A stretch of DNA of 64,000 nt from Palsa-744 sp036498265 (lineage in GTDB: Bacteria > Actinomycetota > Thermoleophilia > Solirubrobacterales > Solirubrobacteraceae): positions 171,801 to 235,800 of the forward strand of contig DASYFT010000031.1 of the NCBI GenBank assembly GCA_036498265.1. Direction: 5' to 3'. The translations under genes were made by a program, and so were the position numbers. The notes under the pieces are model-generated. The model made no database searches and was not told the DNA's origin. It saw only the letters and a program-made list of their open reading frames with translations. Shown in pieces: positions 43,376 to 54,524 of the stretch. Within the stretch, counting starts at the first letter, position 1. Each line of letters opens with the position of its first letter.

Positions 43376-44389
43376 ATGAGAGCGATGGTCCTGGCGGCCG
43401 GCCTCGGCACGCGGCTGCGCCCGCTGACCTACGAGATCACCAAGCCGATGGTGCCGGTGCTGGACAGGCCGGTGATGGAGCACATCGTCGACCTGCTCGA
43501 CAGGCACGGGATCAGCGAGGTGATCGCCAACCTGCACTACTTCCCGGAGACGATCCGCGAGTACTTCGGAGAGCGCCTCGCCTACCACTACGAGCCCGAG
43601 CTCCTGGGGACGGCCGGGGGCGTGCGCGCGTGCGCGGACTTCTTCGGCGACGAGCCCTTCCTCGTGATCTCGGGGGACGCGCTCACGGACATCGACCTCG
43701 GCGCTCTCGCCGCCCGCCACCGCGAGGCCGGCGGCATCGCGACGCTGGCCGTCAAGCAGGTTGCCGACACCAGCGAGTTCGGGGTCGTGCTCCACGACGG
43801 CGAGGGGCGCATCACCGGCTTCCAGGAGAAGCCGGCGCCCGAGGAAGCGCTCTCCGACCTGGGCAACTGCGGGATCTACGTATTCGATCCGGCGATCTTC
43901 GACTACTTCCCCGACCGGCCGTTCGTCGACTGGGCGAAGGAGGTCTTCCCGGTGCTGCTCGAGAACGATGTGCCGTTCTACATCCACGAGCTCGACGAGT
44001 ACTGGAACGACGTCGGCTCGCTGGGCGAGCTGCGCGAGGGGACCTTCGACGCCCTGCGCGGCGAGCTGCACCTCGAGATCGAAGGCGAGGAGATCTGGCC
44101 GGGAGTGATCGTGGCGGGCGACTCACCGCTGCGCGAGGACACCGAGGTGCAGGCGCCGGCGTGGATCGGGCGCGATGTCACGATCGGCGCGGGCGTGCGC
44201 CTGACGGGGCCGGTCGTGCTCGGCGACGGGGCCACCGTCGGCGACCACGCGCAGCTCCGCGGCAGCATCGTCTTCCCCGGCACGGAGATCACGAGCGACT
44301 CGATCCTGATCGGTGCGATCAGCGCCCACACCGGCATCCTGCAGAGCCTGCGCCGGCGCCAGGGCGCGCCCCCTCAGACCAGCCCGTAG
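43376..44389 (+). CDS. nucleotidyltransferase family sugar-1-phosphate NTP-transferase
   Basis: 337 residues. MVLAAGLGTRLRPLTYEITKPMVPVLDRP is the nucleotide-binding start. FLVISGDALTDIDL carries the metal-binding Asp, and ITGFQEKPAPEEALSDLGNCGIYVFDP the sugar site. A short beta-helix C-terminus begins near residue 250 (APAWIGRDVTIGAGVRLTGPVVLGDG). It resembles mannose-1-phosphate guanylyltransferases and glucose-1-phosphate thymidylyltransferases; the base and sugar cannot be fixed. The last 16 bp overlap the convergent ctaG-like gene. Confidence 0.88.
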   Translation: MRAMVLAAGLGTRLRPLTYEITKPMVPVLDRPVMEHIVDLLDRHGISEVIANLHYFPETIREYFGERLAYHYEPELLGTAGGVRACADFFGDEPFLVISGDALTDIDLGALAARHREAGGIATLAVKQVADTSEFGVVLHDGEGRITGFQEKPAPEEALSDLGNCGIYVFDPAIFDYFPDRPFVDWAKEVFPVLLENDVPFYIHELDEYWNDVGSLGELREGTFDALRGELHLEIEGEEIWPGVIVAGDSPLREDTEVQAPAWIGRDVTIGAGVRLTGPVVLGDGATVGDHAQLRGSIVFPGTEITSDSILIGAISAHTGILQSLRRRQGAPPQTSP

Positions 44390-45186
44390 CGCTCTCGCCG
44401 CTGCTGCTCGCGCTCGGACTCGGTCAGCGCGCCGATGAACAGCACCACGAGGGCGGTCCCCATGACCAGCGATTGCTCGACCGCCATGATCAGCCCCGCG
44501 AGCGACTGGTCGTCACCCGCGCTCAGACCCCACACGCGGGGGAGGTGCTCGTAGTAGGGGTACAGCGTGGACGGGGCGAACGCGAGGCCCGTGCCGAGCG
44601 CGCCGACGAACAGCTTCGTCGAGGCCATGTAGGCGACCGGACCCATGCCCTGCAGGCGCATGCGGGCGCGGATGGGGGACAGCAGATGCCACCAGTAGAG
44701 CGAGCCGGCGGCCAGGAAGCTGAGGTGCTCGAGCACGTGCACGAACGGGTGGCGCACGGCGAAGTCGTACGCCACGGGAATGTGCCACGCCCAGATCACA
44801 CCTACGTACAGCACGACCGCGAAGGCTGGGTGCGCAACCGCTCCGGCGCGCCGCTCGAGGTCGTGCACCGAGCGCGTGACCGGACGCAGGATGACCTTGG
44901 TGAAGCCCAGGATCGCGAGTATCGGCACGGCGTCGAGGAGCAGCGTGTGCTGCACCATGTGCATGAAGAAGAGCTGATCGGCGAGCGAGTCGATCGGCGA
45001 GATGAGAGCCGTCAGCGCCAACAGGACCGAGGCGGCGAAGCAGCACAGCCGCCACACCGGAGCCTCGACCGCCCCGCGCTCCGAGCCGCTGCGAACCTCG
45101 CGCCAGCGACGGACGTAGAGCGCCGTGGCGAGGGCCGCGCCGACCAGCACGACCGGGCTCGGCGTCCACGCTATGTGCGCTCGCAT
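44374..45186 (-). CDS. CtaG-type cytochrome c oxidase assembly membrane protein
   Basis: 270 residues with about seven helices. SPIDSLADQLFFMHMVQHTLLLDAVPILAILG and AWHIPVAYDFAVRHPFVHVLEHLSFLAAGSLYWWHLL contain the His and Met residues of the caa3_CtaG family, thought to deliver copper to CuA/caa3 oxidases. The ATG at 45184-45186 is preferred to longer frames. No oxidase genes are in the window. Confidence 0.85.
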   Translation of the reverse strand: MRAHIAWTPSPVVLVGAALATALYVRRWREVRSGSERGAVEAPVWRLCCFAASVLLALTALISPIDSLADQLFFMHMVQHTLLLDAVPILAILGFTKVILRPVTRSVHDLERRAGAVAHPAFAVVLYVGVIWAWHIPVAYDFAVRHPFVHVLEHLSFLAAGSLYWWHLLSPIRARMRLQGMGPVAYMASTKLFVGALGTGLAFAPSTLYPYYEHLPRVWGLSAGDDQSLAGLIMAVEQSLVMGTALVVLFIGALTESEREQQRRERYGLV

Positions 45187-45276
45187 CACCTGGGCATTCT
45201 GTCGAACCTCATGGACATCCGCCGTGCCCCGGCGTAGCATCGAGGAGCCACGCACAGACGACCAAGGGAGCCTACG

Positions 45277-45639
45277 ATGCAGATCGACATCAAGGGTCGA
45301 AACGTTCCGGTCACCGACAAGATCCGCGCCCACGCGGAGCGTCGCCTGACAAAGGTCGAGCGCCAGGTCTCGGACCTTGCGCGCCTGGAGATCGAGATCT
45401 TCAAGGAGCCCAACCCGCGCGTCGCAGACCCGTTTGTCGCCGAGGCCACGCTCTACCTGAAGGGCGTGACGCTGCGCGCGAGGGACGCGTCCCCCGAGAT
45501 GCTGCACTCGCTCAACCTGATGGTCGACGAGCTGGCGCGGCAGGTCAAGCGCCACCGCGACAAACTGCGCCATCGCCGCGAGGCGCACGCGGCCGCCGCG
45601 CGGCAGGCGGCGAGCGCCGCGGCGCAGCCCTCGCTCTGA
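45277..45639 (+). CDS. hpf: ribosome hibernation-promoting factor, short form (HPF/YfiA)
   Basis: 120 residues with the beta-alpha-beta-beta-beta-alpha fold: MQIDIKGRNVPVTDKIRAHAERRLTKVER, FVAEATLYLKGVTLRARDASPEMLHSLNLMVDELARQVKRHRDKLRHR. It lacks the C-terminal dimerisation domain of long HPF used for 100S formation; the tail is Ala-rich. A TAGCAT -10 (45235-45240) and AAGGGAG (45264-45270) precede it. It would bind the 30S A/P sites in slow growth. Confidence 0.88.
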   Translation: MQIDIKGRNVPVTDKIRAHAERRLTKVERQVSDLARLEIEIFKEPNPRVADPFVAEATLYLKGVTLRARDASPEMLHSLNLMVDELARQVKRHRDKLRHRREAHAAAARQAASAAAQPSL

Positions 45640-45742
45640 CCGCCACGCGGCGCGGGCCCAGCGCCGGTTTCAGGGCCAGCCCTACCCGCCCACGCGCGCT
45701 CGATGTTTAGGCGCGGCCGCGGCCGGGTACCGCGCGCCAAGG

Positions 45743-48031
45743 GTGAGGGCACGTGTTCTTCTCGGGGCGACGGGGGCGCTGGCGCTGTGCTGGCTCGCGC
45801 CCGGGAGCGCCGGCGCGGTCTCGGCGTCGCTGCCGGCCAAAGAAGGCACCGCGCCGCGGCCGGGGCCCCCGGTCCTCTATGAACGTCCCGCTCGGGCATC
45901 CCAGCTGGAAAACGCCGCCGGCTCGGTCTGGCGCGCCGCGCCGATCCTGGTGTCCGGAGCAAGCGCCTACCGCCAGGGTGAGTACGTCTACCAGGGCTAC
46001 CTCTACGACGACCACGGCGCCAAGGAGATAACGGACCCCACCAACCCGATGCACTCGCCCGGCGGCGACTCCTCGGGCGGCGACGTCTTCTCCGCGCCCG
46101 ACGGCACCTACGACTACCCGACCGGCCCCGGCTACGACGAAAACGCCGCCAACCTCGTCGAGCTGCGCGTCAAGCCGCTCACCAGCGCGACCGCCTTCCG
46201 GATCACGCTCAACACGCTGGAGAAACCGAGCCTCGTCGCGACCGCGATAGCGATCGGCGGCACCGAAGGCCAGAGCCACCCGTTCCCCTTCGGCGCCAAC
46301 GTCAGCGCCCCGGCCCAGTACTTCTTGACGGTGCACGGCGAAAGCGCCGTGCTCACAGACGCCGTCACCGGCGCTCAGCTGCCGGGGCCGGCGCCCAGCG
46401 TGAGCGTGGACCTCGCGCGCCGGCAGATCACGGTTCTCGTCTCCCACGGCCAGTGGAACCCGGGCGGCTCCACGGTCCGCGTGGCAGCCGGGGTCGGCTT
46501 GTGGAACGGGTCCACGAACAGCTACCTGCTCCCGGGTGCGCAGTCGAGCGCCACGCAGCCCGGCGGGGCCGGAGCAAACCCCGCGCCGCCGGCGTTCTTC
46601 GACGTGGCATACCGCTTCAACTCCCAGGAGCCTGTGCCCGGCACGCCCGGGGCCGAAACGACCGCCAATCCGGCCTGGTGGCGCGAATCCGCACAGGCGC
46701 AGGCACTAGCCGGGGGCGACATCAGCGCCTTCCACGCCGAAGTCGACTTCTCGAAGCTCAAAGCCAAGGCCAACGACGACATGCCTGGCTCCCCGACCGG
46801 AGTGCCGCAGACGGGCGTGATCGACCGCATCCTTGCCTCGCACTTCGCCGAAGGGCAGGGCGCCGACTACGCGACCGGCGGCTGCGGCTCATCGGCGGCA
46901 TGCAGCGGAGCGCTGCGCGGACAGCTCCAGCCGTACGCGATCTACGTGCCCAGCACCGCCGAACCGACCGGCGGCTGGGGCCTGACCCTGCTGCTGCACT
47001 CGCTGTCCGCCAACTACAACCAGTTCGCGGGGTCACGCAACCAGTCCCAGTTCGCCAACCGGGAACACCCGGCGATCGTGATCACACCGTCCGGACGCGG
47101 ACCCGACGGCTGGTACTACGACCACGCCGGCGCCGACACATTCGAAGTGTGGGCGGACGTTGCCTCCCACTACGCGCTGAACCCGCAGGCGACGGACGTC
47201 GCGGGGTACTCGATGGGCGGCTACGGCACCTACAAGTTCACGACGCAGTTCCCCGATCTCTTCGCGCGGGCACAGCCGACGGTCGGGCCCCCGGGACTCG
47301 GTATCTGGGTGCCACCGGCCGAACCCGGGCCGGGCGGCAACCAGTCGCTGACCCAGCGCATGCTCGCCTCGGTGCGCAACGTGCCGTTCCTCATCTGGGA
47401 CGAGACGACCGATGAGCTGGTGCCGATCGCGGGCGTGCTCGAACAGGTGAAACGCTTCGACGAACTCGGCTACCGCTATGAATTCGACCAGTTCCAGGCC
47501 GGCGACCACCTGACGCTGGCGATCAACGACGCATACGCGCCCGCTGCCGCGTTCCTCGGAACCGAAACCGTGCAACGCAACCCCTCGCACGTCACCTACG
47601 CGTACAACCCGACGATGGACTTCCCCGCCGACGGGACCACCGCCGGGCACGCCTACTGGCTCTACAAAGTCGCCCTGCGCGAAGCCGGCGGCAGCGCCCC
47701 GCTCGGCACGATCGACGTACGCTCGGAGGGGTTCGGCCTCGGAGACCCCGCTGCGTCGGAAACGCAGCACGGCGCCGGGGTCCTGACGGGCGGCCAGATA
47801 CCGGCGATCCCGTTCACCAGCCAAGCGAAGAGCTGGGGAGCCGCGCCGGCAGAAGCGGCCAGGGACGCACTCGACATCAACGCCAGGAACGTTGCGAGCG
47901 CCACCATCGACGTCCGGCGGGCGAGCGTGGACTGCGCCGCACACCTCGCGGTGACGAGCGACGGGCCGCTGAAGCTGACCCTCGCCGACTGCCCCGGCGG
48001 CGGCTCGAAGACCTTCTCCTTCGGCGGCTGA
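45743..48031 (+). CDS. large secreted alpha/beta hydrolase with an N-terminal glucodextranase-C-like module
   Basis: 762 residues. A signal peptide (RVLLGATGALALCWLAPGSAGAVSA) leads the protein. Residues 70-270 look like the DOMON/glucodextranase C-type module (YQGYLYDDHGAKEI, TAFRITLNTLEKPSLVATAIAIGG). The hydrolase domain starts near residue 390 and has the nucleophile elbow GYSMGGYG, an acid candidate in DETTDELVP and a His in AGDHLTLAIND, like prolyl-oligopeptidase-type esterases. It is probably exported and may act on polyesters or glycans; the substrate is unknown. GTG start, without a strong ribosome site. Confidence 0.75.
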   Translation: MRARVLLGATGALALCWLAPGSAGAVSASLPAKEGTAPRPGPPVLYERPARASQLENAAGSVWRAAPILVSGASAYRQGEYVYQGYLYDDHGAKEITDPTNPMHSPGGDSSGGDVFSAPDGTYDYPTGPGYDENAANLVELRVKPLTSATAFRITLNTLEKPSLVATAIAIGGTEGQSHPFPFGANVSAPAQYFLTVHGESAVLTDAVTGAQLPGPAPSVSVDLARRQITVLVSHGQWNPGGSTVRVAAGVGLWNGSTNSYLLPGAQSSATQPGGAGANPAPPAFFDVAYRFNSQEPVPGTPGAETTANPAWWRESAQAQALAGGDISAFHAEVDFSKLKAKANDDMPGSPTGVPQTGVIDRILASHFAEGQGADYATGGCGSSAACSGALRGQLQPYAIYVPSTAEPTGGWGLTLLLHSLSANYNQFAGSRNQSQFANREHPAIVITPSGRGPDGWYYDHAGADTFEVWADVASHYALNPQATDVAGYSMGGYGTYKFTTQFPDLFARAQPTVGPPGLGIWVPPAEPGPGGNQSLTQRMLASVRNVPFLIWDETTDELVPIAGVLEQVKRFDELGYRYEFDQFQAGDHLTLAINDAYAPAAAFLGTETVQRNPSHVTYAYNPTMDFPADGTTAGHAYWLYKVALREAGGSAPLGTIDVRSEGFGLGDPAASETQHGAGVLTGGQIPAIPFTSQAKSWGAAPAEAARDALDINARNVASATIDVRRASVDCAAHLAVTSDGPLKLTLADCPGGGSKTFSFGG

Positions 48032-48072
48032 CAGGCGCCCGGGAGGGCGCGCGAGGGGGTCGCACCGGCAGC

Positions 48073-48078
48073 TATCCT
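48073..48078 (+). promoter_or_regulatory. probable -10 of secA, leaderless arrangement
   Basis: TATCCT ends 7 nt before the secA ATG at 48086, with no Shine-Dalgarno sequence between. Confidence 0.45.
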
Positions 48079-48085
48079 TGGGCAG

Positions 48086-50971
<2,886 letters not shown>

Positions 50972-51045
50972 GCGGGAGGAGTGATGCCCGGAGCGTCGCC
51001 GCCATGGTGCGACGCCTGACAGATGGTGCCGCCGAGCGCGGCTGA

Positions 51046-51051
51046 TAGCGT
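51046..51051 (+). promoter_or_regulatory. probable -10 of prfB
   Basis: TAGCGT ends 6 nt before the prfB ATG at 51058. GGAG lies in between at a spacing too short for normal use, so a leaderless message is plausible. Confidence 0.4.
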
Positions 51052-51057
51052 GGAGAC

Positions 51058-52174
51058 ATGGCCACCACCGCCCCGAGCGAGTCGACTCCGCAGCGTCTCG
51101 CGGCGATCCGTGAGCAGCTGAAGCTGCTCTCGGACTATCTTTGACCCGGCTGGCGTGGCCGAGCGCCTGGCGGCGCTCGAGAGCGAGATGGGAGCAGCGG
51201 GCTTCTGGGACGATTCCGAGCGCGCGGCGGCGGTGACGGCCGAGCACTCGCGGGCGTCGAGACGGCTAGAGGCGTTCACCGAGCTGCAGTCGGACGTCGA
51301 GGACCTGGACGGCCTCGTCGAGATGGCCGTGGAGGACGAGTCGCTGCAGGCGGAGGTCGACGAGCATTTCGCCTCGGTCGAGGAGCGCCTTGCGGCGCTC
51401 GAGGAGCAGCGGCTGTTCTCAGGGAGCTATGACAGCGGCGACGCGCTGGTGACGGTCAACGCGGGAGCGGGGGGGACCGACGCGCAGGACTGGGCCGAGA
51501 TGGTCCTGCGGATGGAGATGCGCTGGGCAGAGCGCCGAGGGTTCCAGGTCGAGCTGCTGGAGGCGAGCGCCGGCGAGGAAGCGGGGATCAAGTCGGCGAC
51601 CTTCCGGGCCTCGGGCGAGAACGCCTATGGCCTGTTCGCGGCCGAGCGCGGGGTGCACAGGCTCGTCCGGCTCTCGCCGTTCGACTCCGCGCACCGGCGC
51701 CAGACGAGCTTCGCCGGGGTGGAGGTGGCACCGGTCGTGAAGGACACCGGCGAGATCGAGATCGACGAGGAGGACCTGCAGGTCGATACCTACCGCGCCT
51801 CGGGCGCCGGCGGCCAGCACGTCAACAAGACCGACTCCGCGGTCCGGATCACGCACCGGCCGACGGGCATCGTGGTGCAGTGCCAGAACGAGCGCTCGCA
51901 GTCCTCGAACCGCGCGACGGCCATGGCGATGCTGACCGCGAAGCTGCTGGAACGCAAGGAGCGCGAACGCCAGGAGGAGATCGCTAGGGAGAAGGGGGAG
52001 GCGCAGGACGTGAACTTCGGCTCGCAGATCCGCTCCTACGTGCTGCATCCGTACACGATGGTGAAGGACCACCGCACCGGCTACGAGATGGGCGACGTGC
52101 AGCGCGTCCTCGACGGGGACCTCGATGGATTCGTGCGCGCGTTCCTGCTCACCTCTGCCTCCTCGGGCAGATAG
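51058..52174 (+). CDS. prfB: peptide chain release factor 2 with programmed +1 frameshift
   Basis: Translation starts at ATG 51058 and meets an in-frame UGA at 51142-51144 after 28 codons. The context TAT CTT TGA C is the conserved prfB frameshift site. Slipping +1 at CTT (51139-51141) resumes at GAC 51143 and gives about 371 residues. The GGQ motif is in ASGAGGQHVNKTDSAVRITH. RF2 reads UGA and UAA, so low RF2 favours frameshifting. The usual Shine-Dalgarno-like AGGGGG upstream of the site is replaced by TCTCGGAC. The protein part from 51155 alone would lack the first helix. Confidence 0.95.
51139..51145 (+). promoter_or_regulatory. prfB: prfB +1 programmed frameshift site CTTTGAC
   Basis: CTT-TGA-C, preceded by TAT. 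RF2-dependent termination at TGA competes with slippage of the CTT-decoding tRNA. Confidence 0.93.
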
Positions 52175-52177
52175 ACG

Positions 52178-53011
52178 GTGGACGACGCGACCGCGCTCGT
52201 ACGGCGGGCGCTGGAGGAGGACCTCGGCAGCGGCGACGTGACGACGCAGGCAACGGTCGCGGCGGATGCGCGTGCGCGGGCGCTCATCACGCAGAAGCAG
52301 CCGGGCGTGATCTACGGGCTGGACGTGGCCGAGGCGACGTTCCGGGAGCTGGACCGGGCTGCCCGCATCGACCGGCTCGTCGAGGAGGGGATCTGGCGCG
52401 AGGGCGGTGCGGTCATGCGGGTCGAGGGCCTCGCGCGCGCGCTGCTGAGCGCCGAGCGGACCGCGCTGAACTTCCTCGGGCATCTCTCCGGGGTGGCCAC
52501 GACCGCGGCGCGCGCGGTCCGCGAGGTGCAGGGCACCGGCGCGAGGGTGCTCGACACGCGCAAGACGACCCCGGGAATGCGCGCGCTCGAGAAGGCAGCC
52601 GTGGCCGCCGGTGGTGCGAGCAACCACCGGGCCGGCCTGTATGACGCGATCCTGATCAAGGAGAACCACATCGCCGCGGCCGGAGGGATAGCGCAGGCGG
52701 TCGCCCGCGCACGCGCGGCCGCCCCGGACCTTTCCGCAGGCATCGAGGTCGAGGTGCGCAACTCCGCCGAGATCGACGAGGCGCTCGCGGCGGGCGCGCC
52801 ACGGCTGCTGCTGGACAACATGGACGATGCCGCGCTGCGAGCGGCGGTGGCGCAGGTGGGTGGACGCGCCACGCTCGAGGCCAGCGGCGGCGTGACGCTG
52901 GAGACGCTTCGGGGGCGCGCGCAGACGGGGGTAGAATGGATCTCGATGGGGGCCCTGACCCACTCGGCACCGGCCCTCGACCTGTCCCTCACGATGGAGT
53001 CCCTGCCATGA
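52178..53011 (+). CDS. nadC: nicotinate-nucleotide pyrophosphorylase (carboxylating)
   Basis: 277 residues from a GTG 3 bp after prfB. The N-terminal domain has EEDLGSGDVTTQATV. The barrel has VLDTRKTTPGMRALEKAAVAAGGASNHRAGLYDAILIKENHI, and EVEVRNSAEIDEALAAGAPRLLLDNM with ASGGVTLETL. It converts quinolinate and PRPP to nicotinate mononucleotide in NAD synthesis. nadA overlaps its stop (ATGA). No L-aspartate oxidase gene (nadB) is present in the window. Confidence 0.96.
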   Translation: MDDATALVRRALEEDLGSGDVTTQATVAADARARALITQKQPGVIYGLDVAEATFRELDRAARIDRLVEEGIWREGGAVMRVEGLARALLSAERTALNFLGHLSGVATTAARAVREVQGTGARVLDTRKTTPGMRALEKAAVAAGGASNHRAGLYDAILIKENHIAAAGGIAQAVARARAAAPDLSAGIEVEVRNSAEIDEALAAGAPRLLLDNMDDAALRAAVAQVGGRATLEASGGVTLETLRGRAQTGVEWISMGALTHSAPALDLSLTMESLP

Positions 53012-54132
53012 AGCTGCCCATGGCCCAGGCCCTGCCGATGGCGCCCACTCTGCCGATGGCACCGACGCAGACGACCCTGTCGCCCGAGGAGATCGCCGCG
53101 CTGCAAGCCGAGGTGCGGGCTCTCGCCGAGGAGCGCGGGGCCGTGATCCTCGCGCACAACTACCAGGTGCCGGAGGTACAGGACGCCGCCGACTACGTCG
53201 GCGATTCGCTTGGCCTCTCGCGCCAGGCAGCGGCCGCCGACGGTGATCTGATCGTGTTCTGCGGCGTGCACTTCATGGCGGAGACGGCGTCGGTGCTCTG
53301 CCCGGAGAAGACCGTCCTCATCCCCGACCTCGACGCCGGATGCTCGCTGGCCGCCTCGATCGACGCCGAGCAGCTCGCCGGCTGGAGGGCCGAGTACCCG
53401 CAGGGGGTGGTGGTGATGTACGTGAACACGACCGCCGAGGTGAAGGCGCTGACCGACTACTGCTGCACGTCTGCCAATGCCGTGGACGTCGTGCGCCACA
53501 TCTACGAGACCCACGGGGAGGACACCGAGATCCTGTTCGGCCCCGACATGTGGCTGGGGTCCTACGTCGAGAAGGAGCTCGGCCGCCGCATGCACGTGTG
53601 GGACGGCGAGTGCCACGTCCACGCCGGCATCCGCCCAGCGGACATCGAAGCGACCCGCGCCGCGCATCCGGGCGCCGACTTCCTGATCCACCCGGAGTGC
53701 GGCTGCGCGACGAGCGTAATGGAGTACGTGGCCTCCGGCGATGTGTCATCCGAGGGCGTCCACATGCTCTCCACGGGCGGGATGCTGAAGTTCGCCGAGT
53801 CGGCGGATCGGGGACCGACGAACGAGCCTGCCGGCCAGGTCAGCGAACCGGGCCTCGAGCAGTCGGCGGAGCCGACGACCGCCGAGGTTCCCGGGAAGAT
53901 GCGCGAGGCCGTCGTCGCGACCGAGACCGGGATGCTCTACCCGCTTCGCATGGCCGCGCCGCACATCGACTTCATCCCGGCCAACCCGGTGGCGGAGTGC
54001 GTGTACATGAAGACGATCACGCTGCCCAAGCTGCGCGACTCGCTGCGCGACATGAAGTTCGAGGTGCGCGTCCCCGAGGACGTCGCCGCCCGCGCGCGGG
54101 TGCCGATCGACCGCATGGTGGCGATCGGATAG
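53008..54132 (+). CDS. nadA: quinolinate synthase
   Basis: 374 residues. ILAHNYQVPEVQDAADYVGDSLGLSRQAA is the family start. The 4Fe-4S ligands are in FCGVHFMAETASVLCPEK (first Cys region), HPECGCATSVMEYV and NPVAECVYMKTITL. It condenses iminoaspartate with DHAP. The N-terminus has an unusual LPMAQ/LPMAPT/LPMAPT triple repeat, and an acidic linker of about 35 residues (DRGPTNEPAGQVSEPGLE onward) interrupts the domain before KMREAVVATETGML. It is coupled to nadC by a 4-bp overlap. Confidence 0.95.
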   Translation: MKLPMAQALPMAPTLPMAPTQTTLSPEEIAALQAEVRALAEERGAVILAHNYQVPEVQDAADYVGDSLGLSRQAAAADGDLIVFCGVHFMAETASVLCPEKTVLIPDLDAGCSLAASIDAEQLAGWRAEYPQGVVVMYVNTTAEVKALTDYCCTSANAVDVVRHIYETHGEDTEILFGPDMWLGSYVEKELGRRMHVWDGECHVHAGIRPADIEATRAAHPGADFLIHPECGCATSVMEYVASGDVSSEGVHMLSTGGMLKFAESADRGPTNEPAGQVSEPGLEQSAEPTTAEVPGKMREAVVATETGMLYPLRMAAPHIDFIPANPVAECVYMKTITLPKLRDSLRDMKFEVRVPEDVAARARVPIDRMVAIG

Positions 54133-54142
54133 ACGTAGCGCA

Positions 54143-54174
54143 TTCGCTAAGCCAAGGCATTGTTTGTTAGCGAA
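54143..54174. promoter_or_regulatory. inverted-repeat operator upstream of the XRE/nucleotidyltransferase pair
   Basis: TTCGCTAA (54143-54150) and TTAGCGAA (54167-54174) are perfect reverse complements separated by 16 bp, with partial symmetry outside the arms. The right arm ends 5 bp before the -10 (54180-54185). This is where an autoregulating XRE antitoxin would bind. Confidence 0.65.
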
Positions 54175-54179
54175 AGTGC

Positions 54180-54185
54180 TATGAT
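54180..54185 (+). promoter_or_regulatory. -10 of the XRE/nucleotidyltransferase operon
   Basis: TATGAT ends 6 nt before the ATG at 54192. No ribosome site is present, so the message is probably leaderless. Confidence 0.55.
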
Positions 54186-54191
54186 GAGACG

Positions 54192-54524
54192 ATGTCTGGC
54201 AGCAACGATCGGGTCGCCGGCGAGCTGATCGCCGAGATCAGGCGCACCTCGGGCCTGACACAAGCCGAGCTGGCGCGCCGCTCGGGGTTGCAGTCGTCGG
54301 TGCTGAGCGCGTACGAGCACGGCCGCCGTCAGCCTTCCGTATCGGCACTGGCCCGGATCGCGCGGGCCGCAGGGCTGGAGCTCGAGATCTCCGCCCTTGC
54401 CGACGCCGATGCACTGGAGCGCTCCGGCGAGGTTCTGATCCAGGTGCTCGAGCTCGCCGATCGCATGCCGTCGAGGCAACGCGGCGAGTTGACCTACCCG
54501 CCGCTGATCCGGTTGGCATCGTGA
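54192..54524 (+). CDS. XRE-family helix-turn-helix protein, putative antitoxin/autoregulator
   Basis: 110 residues. Residues 8-62 form a clear HTH_XRE domain: IAEIRRTSGLTQAELARRSGLQSSVLSAYEHGRRQPSVSALARIARAAGLELEI. A short C-terminal helix (SGEVLIQVLELADRMPSRQRG) may contact its partner. The stop overlaps the GTG of a nucleotidyltransferase gene (GTGA), and an inverted repeat lies just upstream. The pairing is typical of type II or IV toxin-antitoxin loci. The alternative is a simple regulator of an adjacent enzyme. Confidence 0.85.
   Translation: MSGSNDRVAGELIAEIRRTSGLTQAELARRSGLQSSVLSAYEHGRRQPSVSALARIARAAGLELEISALADADALERSGEVLIQVLELADRMPSRQRGELTYPPLIRLAS

Noticed and set aside
51155..52174. 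prfB as a simple gene starting after the frameshift site
   Set aside because: It would lack the first helix, and the conserved TAT CTT TGA C with an in-frame 28-codon head argues for the programmed frameshift.
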